6,284 bases of DNA, from the NCBI GenBank assembly GCA_021786135.1, contig JAJYNV010000178.1, positions 1 to 6,284 on the forward strand, in the 5' to 3' direction. Under the pieces are notes generated by a model, which made no database searches, had not been told where the DNA came from, and worked only from the letters and a program-made list of their open reading frames with translations. Source of the DNA: Bacillota bacterium. GTDB taxonomy: Bacteria; Bacillota; Sulfobacillia; JAJZYS01; JAJYTV01. Within the stretch, counting starts at the first letter, position 1; every line of letters starts with the position of its first letter. Shown piece after piece: positions 1 to 6,264 of the stretch. The position numbers and the translations under genes were made by a program.

Positions 1-225
1 AGCAGCCGGGAGCGGTCGAACCCGATGCTGCTGGCGAAGTGCTGCCACGATCTGGACATCATCGCGTGGCTGATGTCGGGCGTGGCGCCGGTGCGCATCG
101 CGAGCTTCGGATCGCTGACCCAGTTCCGACCGGAGAACGCACCGGCGGGTTCCGCGGAGCGCTGCCTGGACGGATGGCATCCATCGCTCACTCAGGTACT
201 CCACCACTGCTTCCGTTCCCTGTGA
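1..225 (+). pseudogene. Gfo/Idh/MocA-family oxidoreductase, internal fragment
   Basis: The plus-strand frame starting at base 1 is open at the window edge and ends at a TAA/TAG/TGA-type stop at 223-225. Its first 58 codons look like the C-terminal substrate domain of Gfo/Idh/MocA NAD(P)-dependent dehydrogenases. The key blocks are MLLAKCCHDLDII (codons 9-21), SFGSLTQFRPENAP and ERCLDG (ending at base 174). In relatives the first block carries the conserved HD(L/I)D catalytic-site region, and the RCxDG block is followed by Cys and a CPY-type segment. Here the next residue is Trp and similarity stops abruptly, so codons 59-74 are foreign sequence read through to a chance stop. There is no start codon context and no Rossmann domain in the window. 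Members of this family oxidise or reduce sugars, inositols and related polyols. It is the only genuine coding signal on the plus strand. Family assignment is fairly sure; the substrate is unknown. Confidence 0.72.
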
Positions 226-471
226 GCGCCACATTTCGCCGAGCTCTGTCAAGTCTGCACCGGAGCAGAAGATCCGCTCGGTGCCCGACAGCACCACCCC
301 CCGGACGGCATCGCTCTCGTCGAGCGCCCCGATGCGAACTGCAAGCTCATCCATCAGCGCCGGCGTCACCGAGTTTCCCCGACGCTCCCGGCTGATGCGA
401 ACGGTACTGATCTCGGCCTCAGACACGACGAGACCAACATCGCGATCGGGCAGGTTGTCAACGGCCGTCAC
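1..471 (-). CDS. Enoyl-CoA hydratase/isomerase (crotonase), truncated
   Basis: This is a crotonase-superfamily N-terminal half, expected to hydrate or isomerise an acyl-CoA double bond in the cytoplasm. From a GTG start at 471 the protein shows the first beta strands (VGLVVSE, STVRISRERRGN), the helix TPALMDELAVRIGALD, and VRGVVLSG. It then has FCSGADL at residues 68-74, the first oxyanion-hole motif (usual form F(C/S)AGADL). The second oxyanion loop (GxxxGGG) and the catalytic Glu region, expected after about residue 105, are missing. Similarity ends near residue 98-101 (bases 172-180), where an unrelated oxidoreductase fragment on the opposite strand begins. The frame then stays open by chance to base 1, so only about 175-471 is real hydratase sequence, against some 260 residues for the family. 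I chose GTG 471 because GGAG lies six bases upstream. GTG 483 or ATG 609 are in frame but would add residues unlike the family. It lies downstream of the CoA ligase, consistent with a shared pathway. As shown it cannot be functional. Confidence 0.78.
   Translation of the reverse strand, partial: MTAVDNLPDRDVGLVVSEAEISTVRISRERRGNSVTPALMDELAVRIGALDESDAVRGVVLSGTERIFCSGADLTELGEMWRSQGTEAVVEYLSERWMPSVQAALRGTRRCVLRSELGQRSEARDAHRRHARHQPRDDVQIVAALRQQHRVRPLPAA
172..185. other. Inverted gene-fragment junction within a small palindrome
   Basis: Plus-strand oxidoreductase similarity runs to base 174 and minus-strand hydratase similarity runs down to about base 175-180, so the two broken genes meet here head to head. 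The bases at the join form two overlapping dyads: GGATG-G-CATCC (172-182) and GATGG-CAT-CCATC (173-185). A breakpoint inside short inverted repeats is what template switching or fold-back priming leaves, either in the cell or during DNA amplification or assembly. The position is seen directly; the mechanism is inference. Confidence 0.6.
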
Positions 472-599
472 GGTGATCTCCACTGTTCGGACACCGACGC
501 TCCTCTCCGATGTACGCGCCGACCACGGTGCACTCGAGGTGCCGACACCCGCAGGATGCCGGCAGCCCCGCCCCCGGTCGACGTCCCTGAAGGCGTCAT
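468..599 (-). CDS. Possible 43-codon coupled small ORF between ligase and hydratase
   Basis: A short frame starts with ATG at 599, overlapping the ligase stop as ATGA (599-596). It ends with TGA at 470-468, overlapping the proposed hydratase GTG start as GTGA (471-468). The predicted 43-residue peptide is basic, rich in Arg, Gly and Ser, with no recognisable domain, signal peptide or membrane segment. An internal in-frame GTG at 494 has a strong purine run, GGAGAGGAG (508-500), five bases upstream. It would give only an eight-residue leader ending at the same stop. The double overlap is typical of translational coupling but could arise by chance in GC-rich DNA. Composition gives little support for a conserved protein. 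The function is unknown; it may serve only to carry ribosomes across the gap. Confidence 0.25.
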   Translation of the reverse strand: MTPSGTSTGGGAAGILRVSAPRVHRGRRVHRRGASVSEQWRSP

Positions 600-2197
600 C
601 GGCTGTCATCCTCCAGGTAGGCGGCACGCAGCCGCCCCTTCGCGAGCTTGCCGTCCTCCCCTTGCCGGGGCAGTGGTTGCGCCGACCGTTCAATCGTCTT
701 GGGGATCTTGTAGCGAGCCACTCGGCCCTGAAGCCACGCCCCCATCCCATCCACGTCCCGGTCGGCCAGGGCGCGCCCGTACACCACGGCGATCGGCCGC
801 TCTCCCCACCGCAGGTCCGGAACCCCGAACACCGCAGCCTCCTGAACGGCCGGATGTTGCAGCAACGCGTTCTCGATTTCGCCGGGGTAGATGTTCGAAC
901 CGCCCGAGATGATCATCTCCTTCTTCCGCTGCACGACCGTGATGTACCCGCGATCATCGATGTGGCCGACATCGCCCGTGCACCACCACACACCGCCCAC
1001 CAGTCGCTCCCTGTACTCGTCCTCCGCCCCAAGCAGCCCCGCCGTGATGGACCCTCCACGGATGGCGAGCTCACCCATGACACCGCTCTCCGCGACCGGA
1101 GCACCGTCATCGTCGAGGACAGCCCATGTGTTGCGCGGAGTGGAGCGACCGACTGTCTTGCGCAACTCGGGGTCGGCATGGTCCGCGCTGGAGAGCCAGG
1201 TCGTCCACGACGGAGCCTCCGTCTGGCCGTACGTCTGCACCAGGGACTTGGTGTGCTCCCACAGCGCCGCCACCGCTTCGCGTGGCGCGGGCTCTCCCGC
1301 GTACACGATGGCCTCCAGATCGGCGGACGCGAGCGTTTCCACGTCCGTGCACTGCGCCAGGTCCCGCAGGATGGTCGGAACGACGTTTACCGTCGTGATG
1401 TGCGACGACACGACGTCTGCGATCAGCCGGTCGGCCGCGTAGCGCGAGCGGATCACGTTGGTACCTCCAAGCATCAGCGTTGGCAGCAACGTCCAGCCCG
1501 TCTGCATGGTGGCGGGCATCAGCACGAGGTTCCGGGGCGGCCGTCTTCCGAGCTCCCGGCCCAGCACCCACAGGTTCCCGAGGATTGCCTCCCGCGCCGC
1601 GAAGTGGGTCGTCAACACACCTTTCGGGCGCCCCGTCGAGCCCGAGGTCAGGCGAATCTGGTACAGATCCGACCCGCGCACACACGCTGCGCTCGCCACG
1701 CTGCTGGCACGGCCCATCATCGTGTCGTAGTCGCTCCAGCCCGGTGGCGTCTCCTGCCCCGTCCTGTTGATGCAGATACTCACCGTGTCGCCCGACCAGG
1801 CGCAGTCGACGAGAGCCGAGGCGGATTCATGGTCGGCGATGACGGCCCGCGGCCCGACGAGCGAAACGATCTGCTCGATCTCCTCGGCCGACAGCCGGAA
1901 GTTCACCGGGACCTTCACCAAACCCGCCGCAGCAAGCCCGCAATCGATCGCCAGGAACTCAGGAAGGTTCCGCCCGATGTACATCACCCGGTCCGTAGCC
2001 ATCAAGCCCTGGCCACGCAGCGCGTTCATAATGCGATTGGCCTCGTCCCGCAGCTCTCCAATCGTCCAGCAGCGCCCGTCTTCACCCTCGATGGCAACCT
2101 GTCCGAAATCTTGCCGATAGATGTGCTCGACGAGACTCGCCACCGTCGCGTTACGCTCGAACACCGAGCCGCTCAACGAATCCGAACCTGTCCCCAT
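596..2197 (-). CDS. Class I acyl-CoA synthetase / AMP-dependent carboxylate-CoA ligase
   Basis: A 533-residue cytoplasmic ANL-superfamily adenylating enzyme. It is expected to activate a carboxylic acid with ATP to an acyl-adenylate and transfer it to CoA. All core motifs are readable: phosphate loop LTSGSTGRPKG (residues 183-193), YGQTEAP (323-329), the ribose-binding Asp in WCTGD (409), and the hinge region QRKKEMIISGGSNIYPGEIE (about 423-442). The C-terminal catalytic Lys sits in DGKLAKGRLR (Lys517). Length is normal for fatty-acid, aromatic or alicyclic acid ligases. The GGSNIYP-E(I/V)E form fits CoA ligases better than peptide-synthetase adenylation domains, and there is no carrier domain. 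ATG 2197 is chosen because AAGGAAG (2209-2203) lies just upstream. An in-frame ATG at 2290 would add 31 residues unlike the family. The gene follows the binding-protein gene by 177 bases and precedes a hydratase, suggesting CoA-dependent breakdown of an imported or derived acid. The acid itself cannot be named. Confidence 0.92.
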   Translation of the reverse strand: MGTGSDSLSGSVFERNATVASLVEHIYRQDFGQVAIEGEDGRCWTIGELRDEANRIMNALRGQGLMATDRVMYIGRNLPEFLAIDCGLAAAGLVKVPVNFRLSAEEIEQIVSLVGPRAVIADHESASALVDCAWSGDTVSICINRTGQETPPGWSDYDTMMGRASSVASAACVRGSDLYQIRLTSGSTGRPKGVLTTHFAAREAILGNLWVLGRELGRRPPRNLVLMPATMQTGWTLLPTLMLGGTNVIRSRYAADRLIADVVSSHITTVNVVPTILRDLAQCTDVETLASADLEAIVYAGEPAPREAVAALWEHTKSLVQTYGQTEAPSWTTWLSSADHADPELRKTVGRSTPRNTWAVLDDDGAPVAESGVMGELAIRGGSITAGLLGAEDEYRERLVGGVWWCTGDVGHIDDRGYITVVQRKKEMIISGGSNIYPGEIENALLQHPAVQEAAVFGVPDLRWGERPIAVVYGRALADRDVDGMGAWLQGRVARYKIPKTIERSAQPLPRQGEDGKLAKGRLRAAYLEDDSR

Positions 2198-2374
2198 CTC
2201 CACTTCCTTCTTCTGTGGGCGATTGTGACGGCACTCTGCGATGCGAAACGTCGCCCAGTACCGAGCGCCGAACATTCCTTCCGTGGGCACCTCCGTGAGC
2301 CACCCTCTGTCGCACGTCGCGCGCTCGACAGAGAGCAGCTCACGCTCGTTAATCGTCCGTGATTCCGTTGGTTC
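2198..2374 (-). other. 177-base intergenic region between binding protein and ligase
   Basis: This is the longest non-coding gap in the window. On the minus strand it holds the binding-protein stop-proximal tail, an 8-bp dyad (see 2305-2333), an imperfect tandem pair of TCCGTG-containing 12-13-base units (2280-2304 on the plus strand), and the ligase Shine-Dalgarno next to 2197. I cannot pick out a convincing -35/-10 pair, so a separate ligase promoter is possible but not demonstrated. The frame entering it from the ligase is open as far as an ATG at 2290 but does not look like protein. Confidence 0.5.
2305..2333 (-). promoter_or_regulatory. Perfect 8-bp inverted repeat, possible operator or mRNA stem
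   Basis: CTCTGTCG at 2305-2312 and CGACAGAG at 2326-2333 are exact reverse complements separated by 13 bases. Centre-to-centre spacing is 21 bases, two helical turns, as expected for a dimeric repressor site. In RNA it would form an 8-bp stem starting about 42 bases after the binding-protein stop. No T run follows in the direction of transcription, so it is not a standard rho-independent terminator. It may stabilise the upstream binding-protein message, or regulate the downstream ligase. The dyad is seen directly; either role is inference. Confidence 0.4.
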
Positions 2375-3505
2375 TCAGTACGCCACAGCCGAGTCGGCGA
2401 GGAACTGGTCCACGTTCGCCTTCGTGATCCACAGCTGGCCGTGCGGCAGCACGGGGTCGCTGCTCGTGTACGGATTGATGAACTTCGGGACTGGCTTCCC
2501 CTCGACATAGTCGACCAGCGCCTTCACGCTCTCCGTGGCCTCCCTGTAGGGAAGCAGGATGTAGCTCGCTTGGACTTCACCTGCCTTCACCAGGTCCATT
2601 ATTTGCGTCGTTCCGCCCGCGTCATAGATCTTCAGACTGCTCAGGCGCCCAAGTGCCTTTGCAGCCGAGACGACACCGAGAGTAACGCCAGAATAGTTGC
2701 TGATCAAGATGTTGGCACTTGGGTTTGCCTCAAGGGCCGCGTAGGCCACCTTATAGCCATCGGCAGTGGTGTAATCGGTCGCTTGGTTGCTCACGATGGT
2801 GAACTTAGACGCTGGCAGCTCCTTCTTGGCAGCAGTATCCGTTTGAGCGGTGAGCGAGTCAGCCGTCGGACCTGTGAGGATGATGACCTTGCCCCCATTG
2901 GGGTTCTGGGCGGCGATGTACTGGAAGAATCCATCCCACCAGTCCGGGGTCTGACCACCGACGTTCGCAACCTCGCCAGGTTCCCATTGCGCGACGCCAT
3001 TGAGAGTGTACAGGCTACACGCGGGCAGGATGGCGGTCACTACGAGGATGTGCTTGCTGATCGCCTGCTTTATCTCGGAGCAGATCGGCTGCCCCGACAC
3101 CGGGTCGATGATGAAAGCGTTGTAGGACCCACTGGACAGGGCAGTCGCCAGCTGGTCGTACTGCGTCACGGCGTTGAAGTTTGCTTCGTAGATGTGTACC
3201 GACAAGCCGTACTTCTGCGCCTCGGAGACCACCCCATCCTGCGCCTTGACAAGGTATGTATTGGACGTACCCAGCGAAAAGAACGCGATCTTCAAGGCTT
3301 TCACACCGCCCTTGGGAGGCGCCGGTATCGCTCCCACGGCCGTAGCTTCGCTGGAGGTAGTTGTACTTCTCGAAACAGCAGAGCGGTGATTGCTGCTGGC
3401 ACAGGCTGCCAGCAGCACTGCCGCGAGCAATGTACCGGCACCAAAGGATATGCCCCGGCGCAAGCGCCGCCTGGAACCAGAGTATTTGACAGGACTAGTG
3501 GACAT
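2375..3505 (-). CDS. Sugar-type ABC transporter substrate-binding lipoprotein (RbsB-like, periplasmic-binding 4 fold)
   Basis: A 376-residue secreted lipoprotein that should capture the ligand outside the membrane and deliver it to the permease encoded upstream. The N-terminus has an Arg-rich n-region (SRRRLRR, residues 11-17), a hydrophobic stretch and the lipobox LAAC with Cys35 as the lipidation site. A Ser/Thr-rich linker follows. The mature part starts near residue 70 with LKIAFFSLGTSN and alternates Rossmann-like strands and helices as in type I sugar-binding proteins: YNAFIIDPVSG (128-138), KVIILTGPTAD (206-216) and NILISNYSG (265-273). The C-terminal part carries KIYDAGGTTQIMDLVKAGEV (292-311). 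Cys142 and Cys163 are the only other cysteines and could form a disulfide. ATG 3505 is set by a strong ribosome site. It sits third in the transporter operon, 52 bases after the permease. The ligand is unknown; similarity to ribose/xylose proteins defines the fold, not the sugar. Confidence 0.92.
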   Translation of the reverse strand: MSTSPVKYSGSRRRLRRGISFGAGTLLAAVLLAACASSNHRSAVSRSTTTSSEATAVGAIPAPPKGGVKALKIAFFSLGTSNTYLVKAQDGVVSEAQKYGLSVHIYEANFNAVTQYDQLATALSSGSYNAFIIDPVSGQPICSEIKQAISKHILVVTAILPACSLYTLNGVAQWEPGEVANVGGQTPDWWDGFFQYIAAQNPNGGKVIILTGPTADSLTAQTDTAAKKELPASKFTIVSNQATDYTTADGYKVAYAALEANPSANILISNYSGVTLGVVSAAKALGRLSSLKIYDAGGTTQIMDLVKAGEVQASYILLPYREATESVKALVDYVEGKPVPKFINPYTSSDPVLPHGQLWITKANVDQFLADSAVAY

Positions 3506-3513
3506 CGTTATTG

Positions 3514-3520
3514 CCTCCTT
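3514..3520 (-). promoter_or_regulatory. Strong Shine-Dalgarno for the binding-protein gene
   Basis: AAGGAGG lies eight bases before ATG 3505 and is the best ribosome-binding site in the window. It decides the start: an in-frame ATG further upstream (3619) would overlap the permease and lacks a signal-peptide context. A strong site fits the higher dose of binding protein needed relative to permease and ATPase. Confidence 0.75.
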
Positions 3521-3557
3521 GTCTGCAGGACCCGGCACATTGTTGCCGTGGTCATCT

Positions 3558-4598
3558 CTACACTTTCGCCCGCCGAAATGCCTTGAACGGATCTCGGCCG
3601 GATAATTGCTCCATCGCAACAGCGACGATCAGGATACCGCCGGTGGCCACGTCCACCCAGTTCGAGTTCACCGATAGGCTGTTGAATAGGTTGGTCAACC
3701 CTCCGATGATCAGGACGCCGACGAGCGTCCGCCACATGGCCCCCTCACCCCCGCTGAGCGCCGTGCCGCCGATGACGACCATCGTAATGGTCTTCAGCGC
3801 GGTGTTCGTGCCTATATTCGCTTCGCCGCTTCCGAGCATCGACGCGGTTATCACGCCGCCCAGTCCTGCCAGACCGGCCACCATGATGTAAGCGGCCCCG
3901 CGAGTCAGCCCGACGCGGATGCCGGCCAGGTGGCTCGCCTGCTCGTTGCCACCGATGGCATAGATGTTACGGCCATAGACCGTGAAGCGGAGTACGGCAC
4001 CGCCGACGACGAACACGATGGCAAGGATCCATACGGGGACTGGCACGCCGAGGACGTGCCCGGTACCGAGCCATTGGAAGCCTGCGCCCTGCCCGGTGAC
4101 GGGCTCGGAATGCGAGTACATCATGGCGAGGCCGAGGATCACGTTCATGGTGCCGAGGGTCGCGATGAACGGGCTCACGCGAAACTTGACGATCGCCACC
4201 GCGTTGATAACGCCACCGATCATCGCCGCCCCGATGGCAGCCAGCACCGCCACCCAGATCCACTGCGACTGCGATAAGGTGGGGTATACCACAGCGGCTA
4301 ACGCATAACTGCTGCCTACGGAGAGGTCGAACCCGGCCGTGATGATTACGAACGTCATGCCGACGGCAATGATCCCATCTGGCGCGTTCTGTGTCAGGAT
4401 GGCCGAGATGTTCGTGGCGGTTAGGAAGTTCGAATAGGTGACCTGCGAAAGGATGACCACCGCCACGAGGACGAGGACGATGCCCGGCCGGTGGCTGTGG
4501 ATGTTTTCCCAGATGCGGACTGGGACCCGGTGCAGCTTTCGCGGTGGCGGGCCGCGAAAGCCAACACCTTCCCCTTCTTTGCTTATGACCGAAGCCAT
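3558..4598 (-). CDS. CUT2-type ABC transporter permease (RbsC-like)
   Basis: A 346-residue integral membrane subunit forming the translocation channel, presumably as a homodimer since only one permease gene is present. A charged 35-residue cytoplasmic N-terminus is followed by about nine to ten hydrophobic segments. These include IVLVLVAVVILSQV (40-53), GIIAVGMTFVIITAG (75-89), VAVLAAIGAAMIGGVINAV (116-134), WILAIVFVVGGAVL (190-203) and GVLIIGGLTNLF (294-305). Family hallmarks are GFDLSVGS (89-96), SPFIATLGTM (142-151), the ATPase-coupling loop GRNIYAIGGNEQASHLAGI (209-227) and GGTALSGGEG (277-286), as in the RbsC/XylH family (BPD_transp_2). ATG 4598 has GGGAG four to five bases upstream. Spacing to the ATPase gene is 73 bases. 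The length is typical and nothing appears broken. Confidence 0.93.
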   Translation of the reverse strand: MASVISKEGEGVGFRGPPPRKLHRVPVRIWENIHSHRPGIVLVLVAVVILSQVTYSNFLTATNISAILTQNAPDGIIAVGMTFVIITAGFDLSVGSSYALAAVVYPTLSQSQWIWVAVLAAIGAAMIGGVINAVAIVKFRVSPFIATLGTMNVILGLAMMYSHSEPVTGQGAGFQWLGTGHVLGVPVPVWILAIVFVVGGAVLRFTVYGRNIYAIGGNEQASHLAGIRVGLTRGAAYIMVAGLAGLGGVITASMLGSGEANIGTNTALKTITMVVIGGTALSGGEGAMWRTLVGVLIIGGLTNLFNSLSVNSNWVDVATGGILIVAVAMEQLSGRDPFKAFRRAKV

Positions 4599-4671
4599 TT
4601 CTCTCCCATACGCACTCTCTCGGGCTGGCTGCCGGGCGCGACCGACGCCTCGTCAATCCATGAACTAGTGC

Positions 4672-6264
4672 TCACTTGGAACCGGGCCCTGAGGCAACTA
4701 CGCCTTCCCAGGAGTGGCCAAATGCGAGGTGAATCAGGTCACGCATGTTCCAAGATGGATCATCTCGTTCTATGACCGTGCTAAGCTCTCCACGGACAAT
4801 TACTGCAATCCGGTCAGCCACTTGGAGGAGATCTTCGAACTCCGACGATGCGATGATAACGGGAACACCGCCGTCCGCGAGCGCACGCACCTTTGCCAGC
4901 ACGTCAGACTTTGCATTGATGTCTATTCCTCGCGTCGGCTCGTCGGCAAGCAAGACCGTAGCCTGCAGGGCCCACTTGGCGAGGAGAACCTTCTGTTGGT
5001 TTCCCCCTGATAGCGATCCCACGGGGGCGTTCACCCGATCAGCCAGCTCCTCCATGCCGAACTGCATGAGTAGCTCTCGCGCGATTGCGTAGAGGTGCCC
5101 CGCCGACACGATGTACCGGGCCTTGTACCCTGCCTTCGCGTATACGTTGGCGCCGAGCCACAGGTTCTCCGCCACCGTCATGCCCATCACCAGCCCGTGC
5201 TTTCGGTCCTCCGGAACCAAGCTAATGCCGACTCGGTGGGCATTACGGACGTTTCGCGGCCACTTGACCGGGGTGCCGAACATCATGAGCTCACCAGTCG
5301 CCCCTGCCTCCATACCGGCCAACGCTCGCAGCAGCGTTGTTCGCCCGGCTCCCATGAGCCCGGCTAGTCCGAGGACCTCGCTCCGGTCTACCGAGATGTG
5401 GTCGATGCGGATCAGACCCGGCACGACCACCCTACTGGCCTGGAGCGCAGGCGTCGTTCGCTCGCCTCCGAGGTCGGGCAACGCCAGGCCTTCGGAGTGG
5501 GACCTGGTCGCCTGCACGGTGAAGTCAGCGTACGTCTTGCCAGCAATGGCTTCCATGAGGGAGGGACGGGTCCACTCAGATGCCGTCGTGGTTGCGACGA
5601 TCTCTCCATCGCGCATGACCGTCACGTCATCGCTGTGGGCGAGAACCTCATCCAGGTTGTGGCTTACGAAGACGATGGTGACCTGCTTCTCCTTCAACTG
5701 CGCGAGGATTCGGAAGAGCCGCCGACGGTCGTCTTCGTCCAAGCTAGCGGTCGGCTCGTCGAAGAGGACCACGTCGGCCCGCGCCTCGGTGGCCCGCATG
5801 ATTTCGACGAACTGTTGAAGGGGTAAGGGCATCATGTCGACACGCTGCCGCGGATCGATCTTGAGCTCAAACCGCGCACACTGCGCCTGAAAGCGCCGTT
5901 CCATCGATCTGTCGGCCCGCCAGCCCATGCGAGCCAGTGGCTGTCCGAGGAACACGTTGGCCACCGCGTTCAGATGCGGAATCAGGCTCAATTCCTGGTA
6001 GATAGTGGCGATACCCGCTTCGCGGCTGTGCCGGGGGCTGCCCTGGCGGAGCGGCCGCCCGCCGAGGTTGATGGTGCCCGCGTCGGGCTGGACCCTGCCG
6101 CTGATCATTCCGAGGATGGTCGACTTGCCCGCGCCGTTAGCGCCTACAAGCGCATGCACCCGTCCTCTTGCGAACTCTAACGAGGCCCGGTGTACCACGA
6201 CCCGATTGCCGTAGCGCTTCGTCAACTCGTGGCAGGCAAGGTGTCCCCGGCTTCGGCTCGGCAC
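4672..6264 (-). CDS. CUT2-type ABC transporter ATP-binding protein with two nucleotide-binding domains (RbsA/MglA-like)
   Basis: A 530-residue cytoplasmic ATPase that powers the permease. Domain 1 has Walker A GANGAGKST (41-49), Q-loop Gln90, Walker B VVLFDEP (165-171), D-loop SLD (174-176) and H-loop His202. Domain 2 has a modified Walker A, GAGRTT (305-310, Arg in place of Lys), the SLVPEDRKHGLV block (348-359), signature LSGGNQQK (418-425) and Walker B VLLADEPTRGID (437-448), with Ser-Glu (474-475) instead of an H-loop His. Degenerate domain 2 features are normal for sugar transporters of this class. Less usual is the domain 1 signature, which reads MPLPLQQFVEI (145-155) rather than LSVGQQQ-VEI. 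The start is taken as GTG 6264, but no Shine-Dalgarno is visible and the frame stays open to the window edge, so the true start may lie outside. It is the first transporter gene in the operon as seen here. Confidence 0.93.
   Translation of the reverse strand: MPSRSRGHLACHELTKRYGNRVVVHRASLEFARGRVHALVGANGAGKSTILGMISGRVQPDAGTINLGGRPLRQGSPRHSREAGIATIYQELSLIPHLNAVANVFLGQPLARMGWRADRSMERRFQAQCARFELKIDPRQRVDMMPLPLQQFVEIMRATEARADVVLFDEPTASLDEDDRRRLFRILAQLKEKQVTIVFVSHNLDEVLAHSDDVTVMRDGEIVATTTASEWTRPSLMEAIAGKTYADFTVQATRSHSEGLALPDLGGERTTPALQASRVVVPGLIRIDHISVDRSEVLGLAGLMGAGRTTLLRALAGMEAGATGELMMFGTPVKWPRNVRNAHRVGISLVPEDRKHGLVMGMTVAENLWLGANVYAKAGYKARYIVSAGHLYAIARELLMQFGMEELADRVNAPVGSLSGGNQQKVLLAKWALQATVLLADEPTRGIDINAKSDVLAKVRALADGGVPVIIASSEFEDLLQVADRIAVIVRGELSTVIERDDPSWNMRDLIHLAFGHSWEGVVASGPGSK

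Noticed and set aside
472..609. Hydratase start at ATG 609 or GTG 483
   Set aside because: Both are in frame, but the added residues look like translated intergenic sequence, and GTG 471 has better-placed GGAG and gives a family-like N-terminus.
2198..2290. N-terminal extension of the ligase to ATG 2290
   Set aside because: The extra 31 residues do not resemble the family, and a good ribosome-binding site sits directly before ATG 2197.
2280..2304. Imperfect tandem repeat of TCCGTG(G/A)GC-type units
   Set aside because: Only two copies with mismatches and a length difference; too weak to call a repeat element or regulator site by itself.
281..2362. Uninterrupted plus-strand frame of 693 codons opposite the ligase and hydratase
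   Set aside because: It crosses two genes and both neighbouring gaps on the other strand, has no recognisable domain and is rich in Arg, Pro and His, as expected for an antisense frame in GC-rich DNA. The minus strand carries complete ligase motifs over the same stretch.
3967..4656. Minus-strand 229-codon frame overlapping the permease
   Set aside because: It is Arg/His/Pro-rich out-of-frame sequence within the permease, which has intact membrane segments and family motifs.
4599..4671. Gap between ATPase and permease searched for a terminator or promoter
   Set aside because: Only short GC-rich self-complementary bits, no stem with a T run and no convincing promoter; consistent with simple intra-operon spacing.
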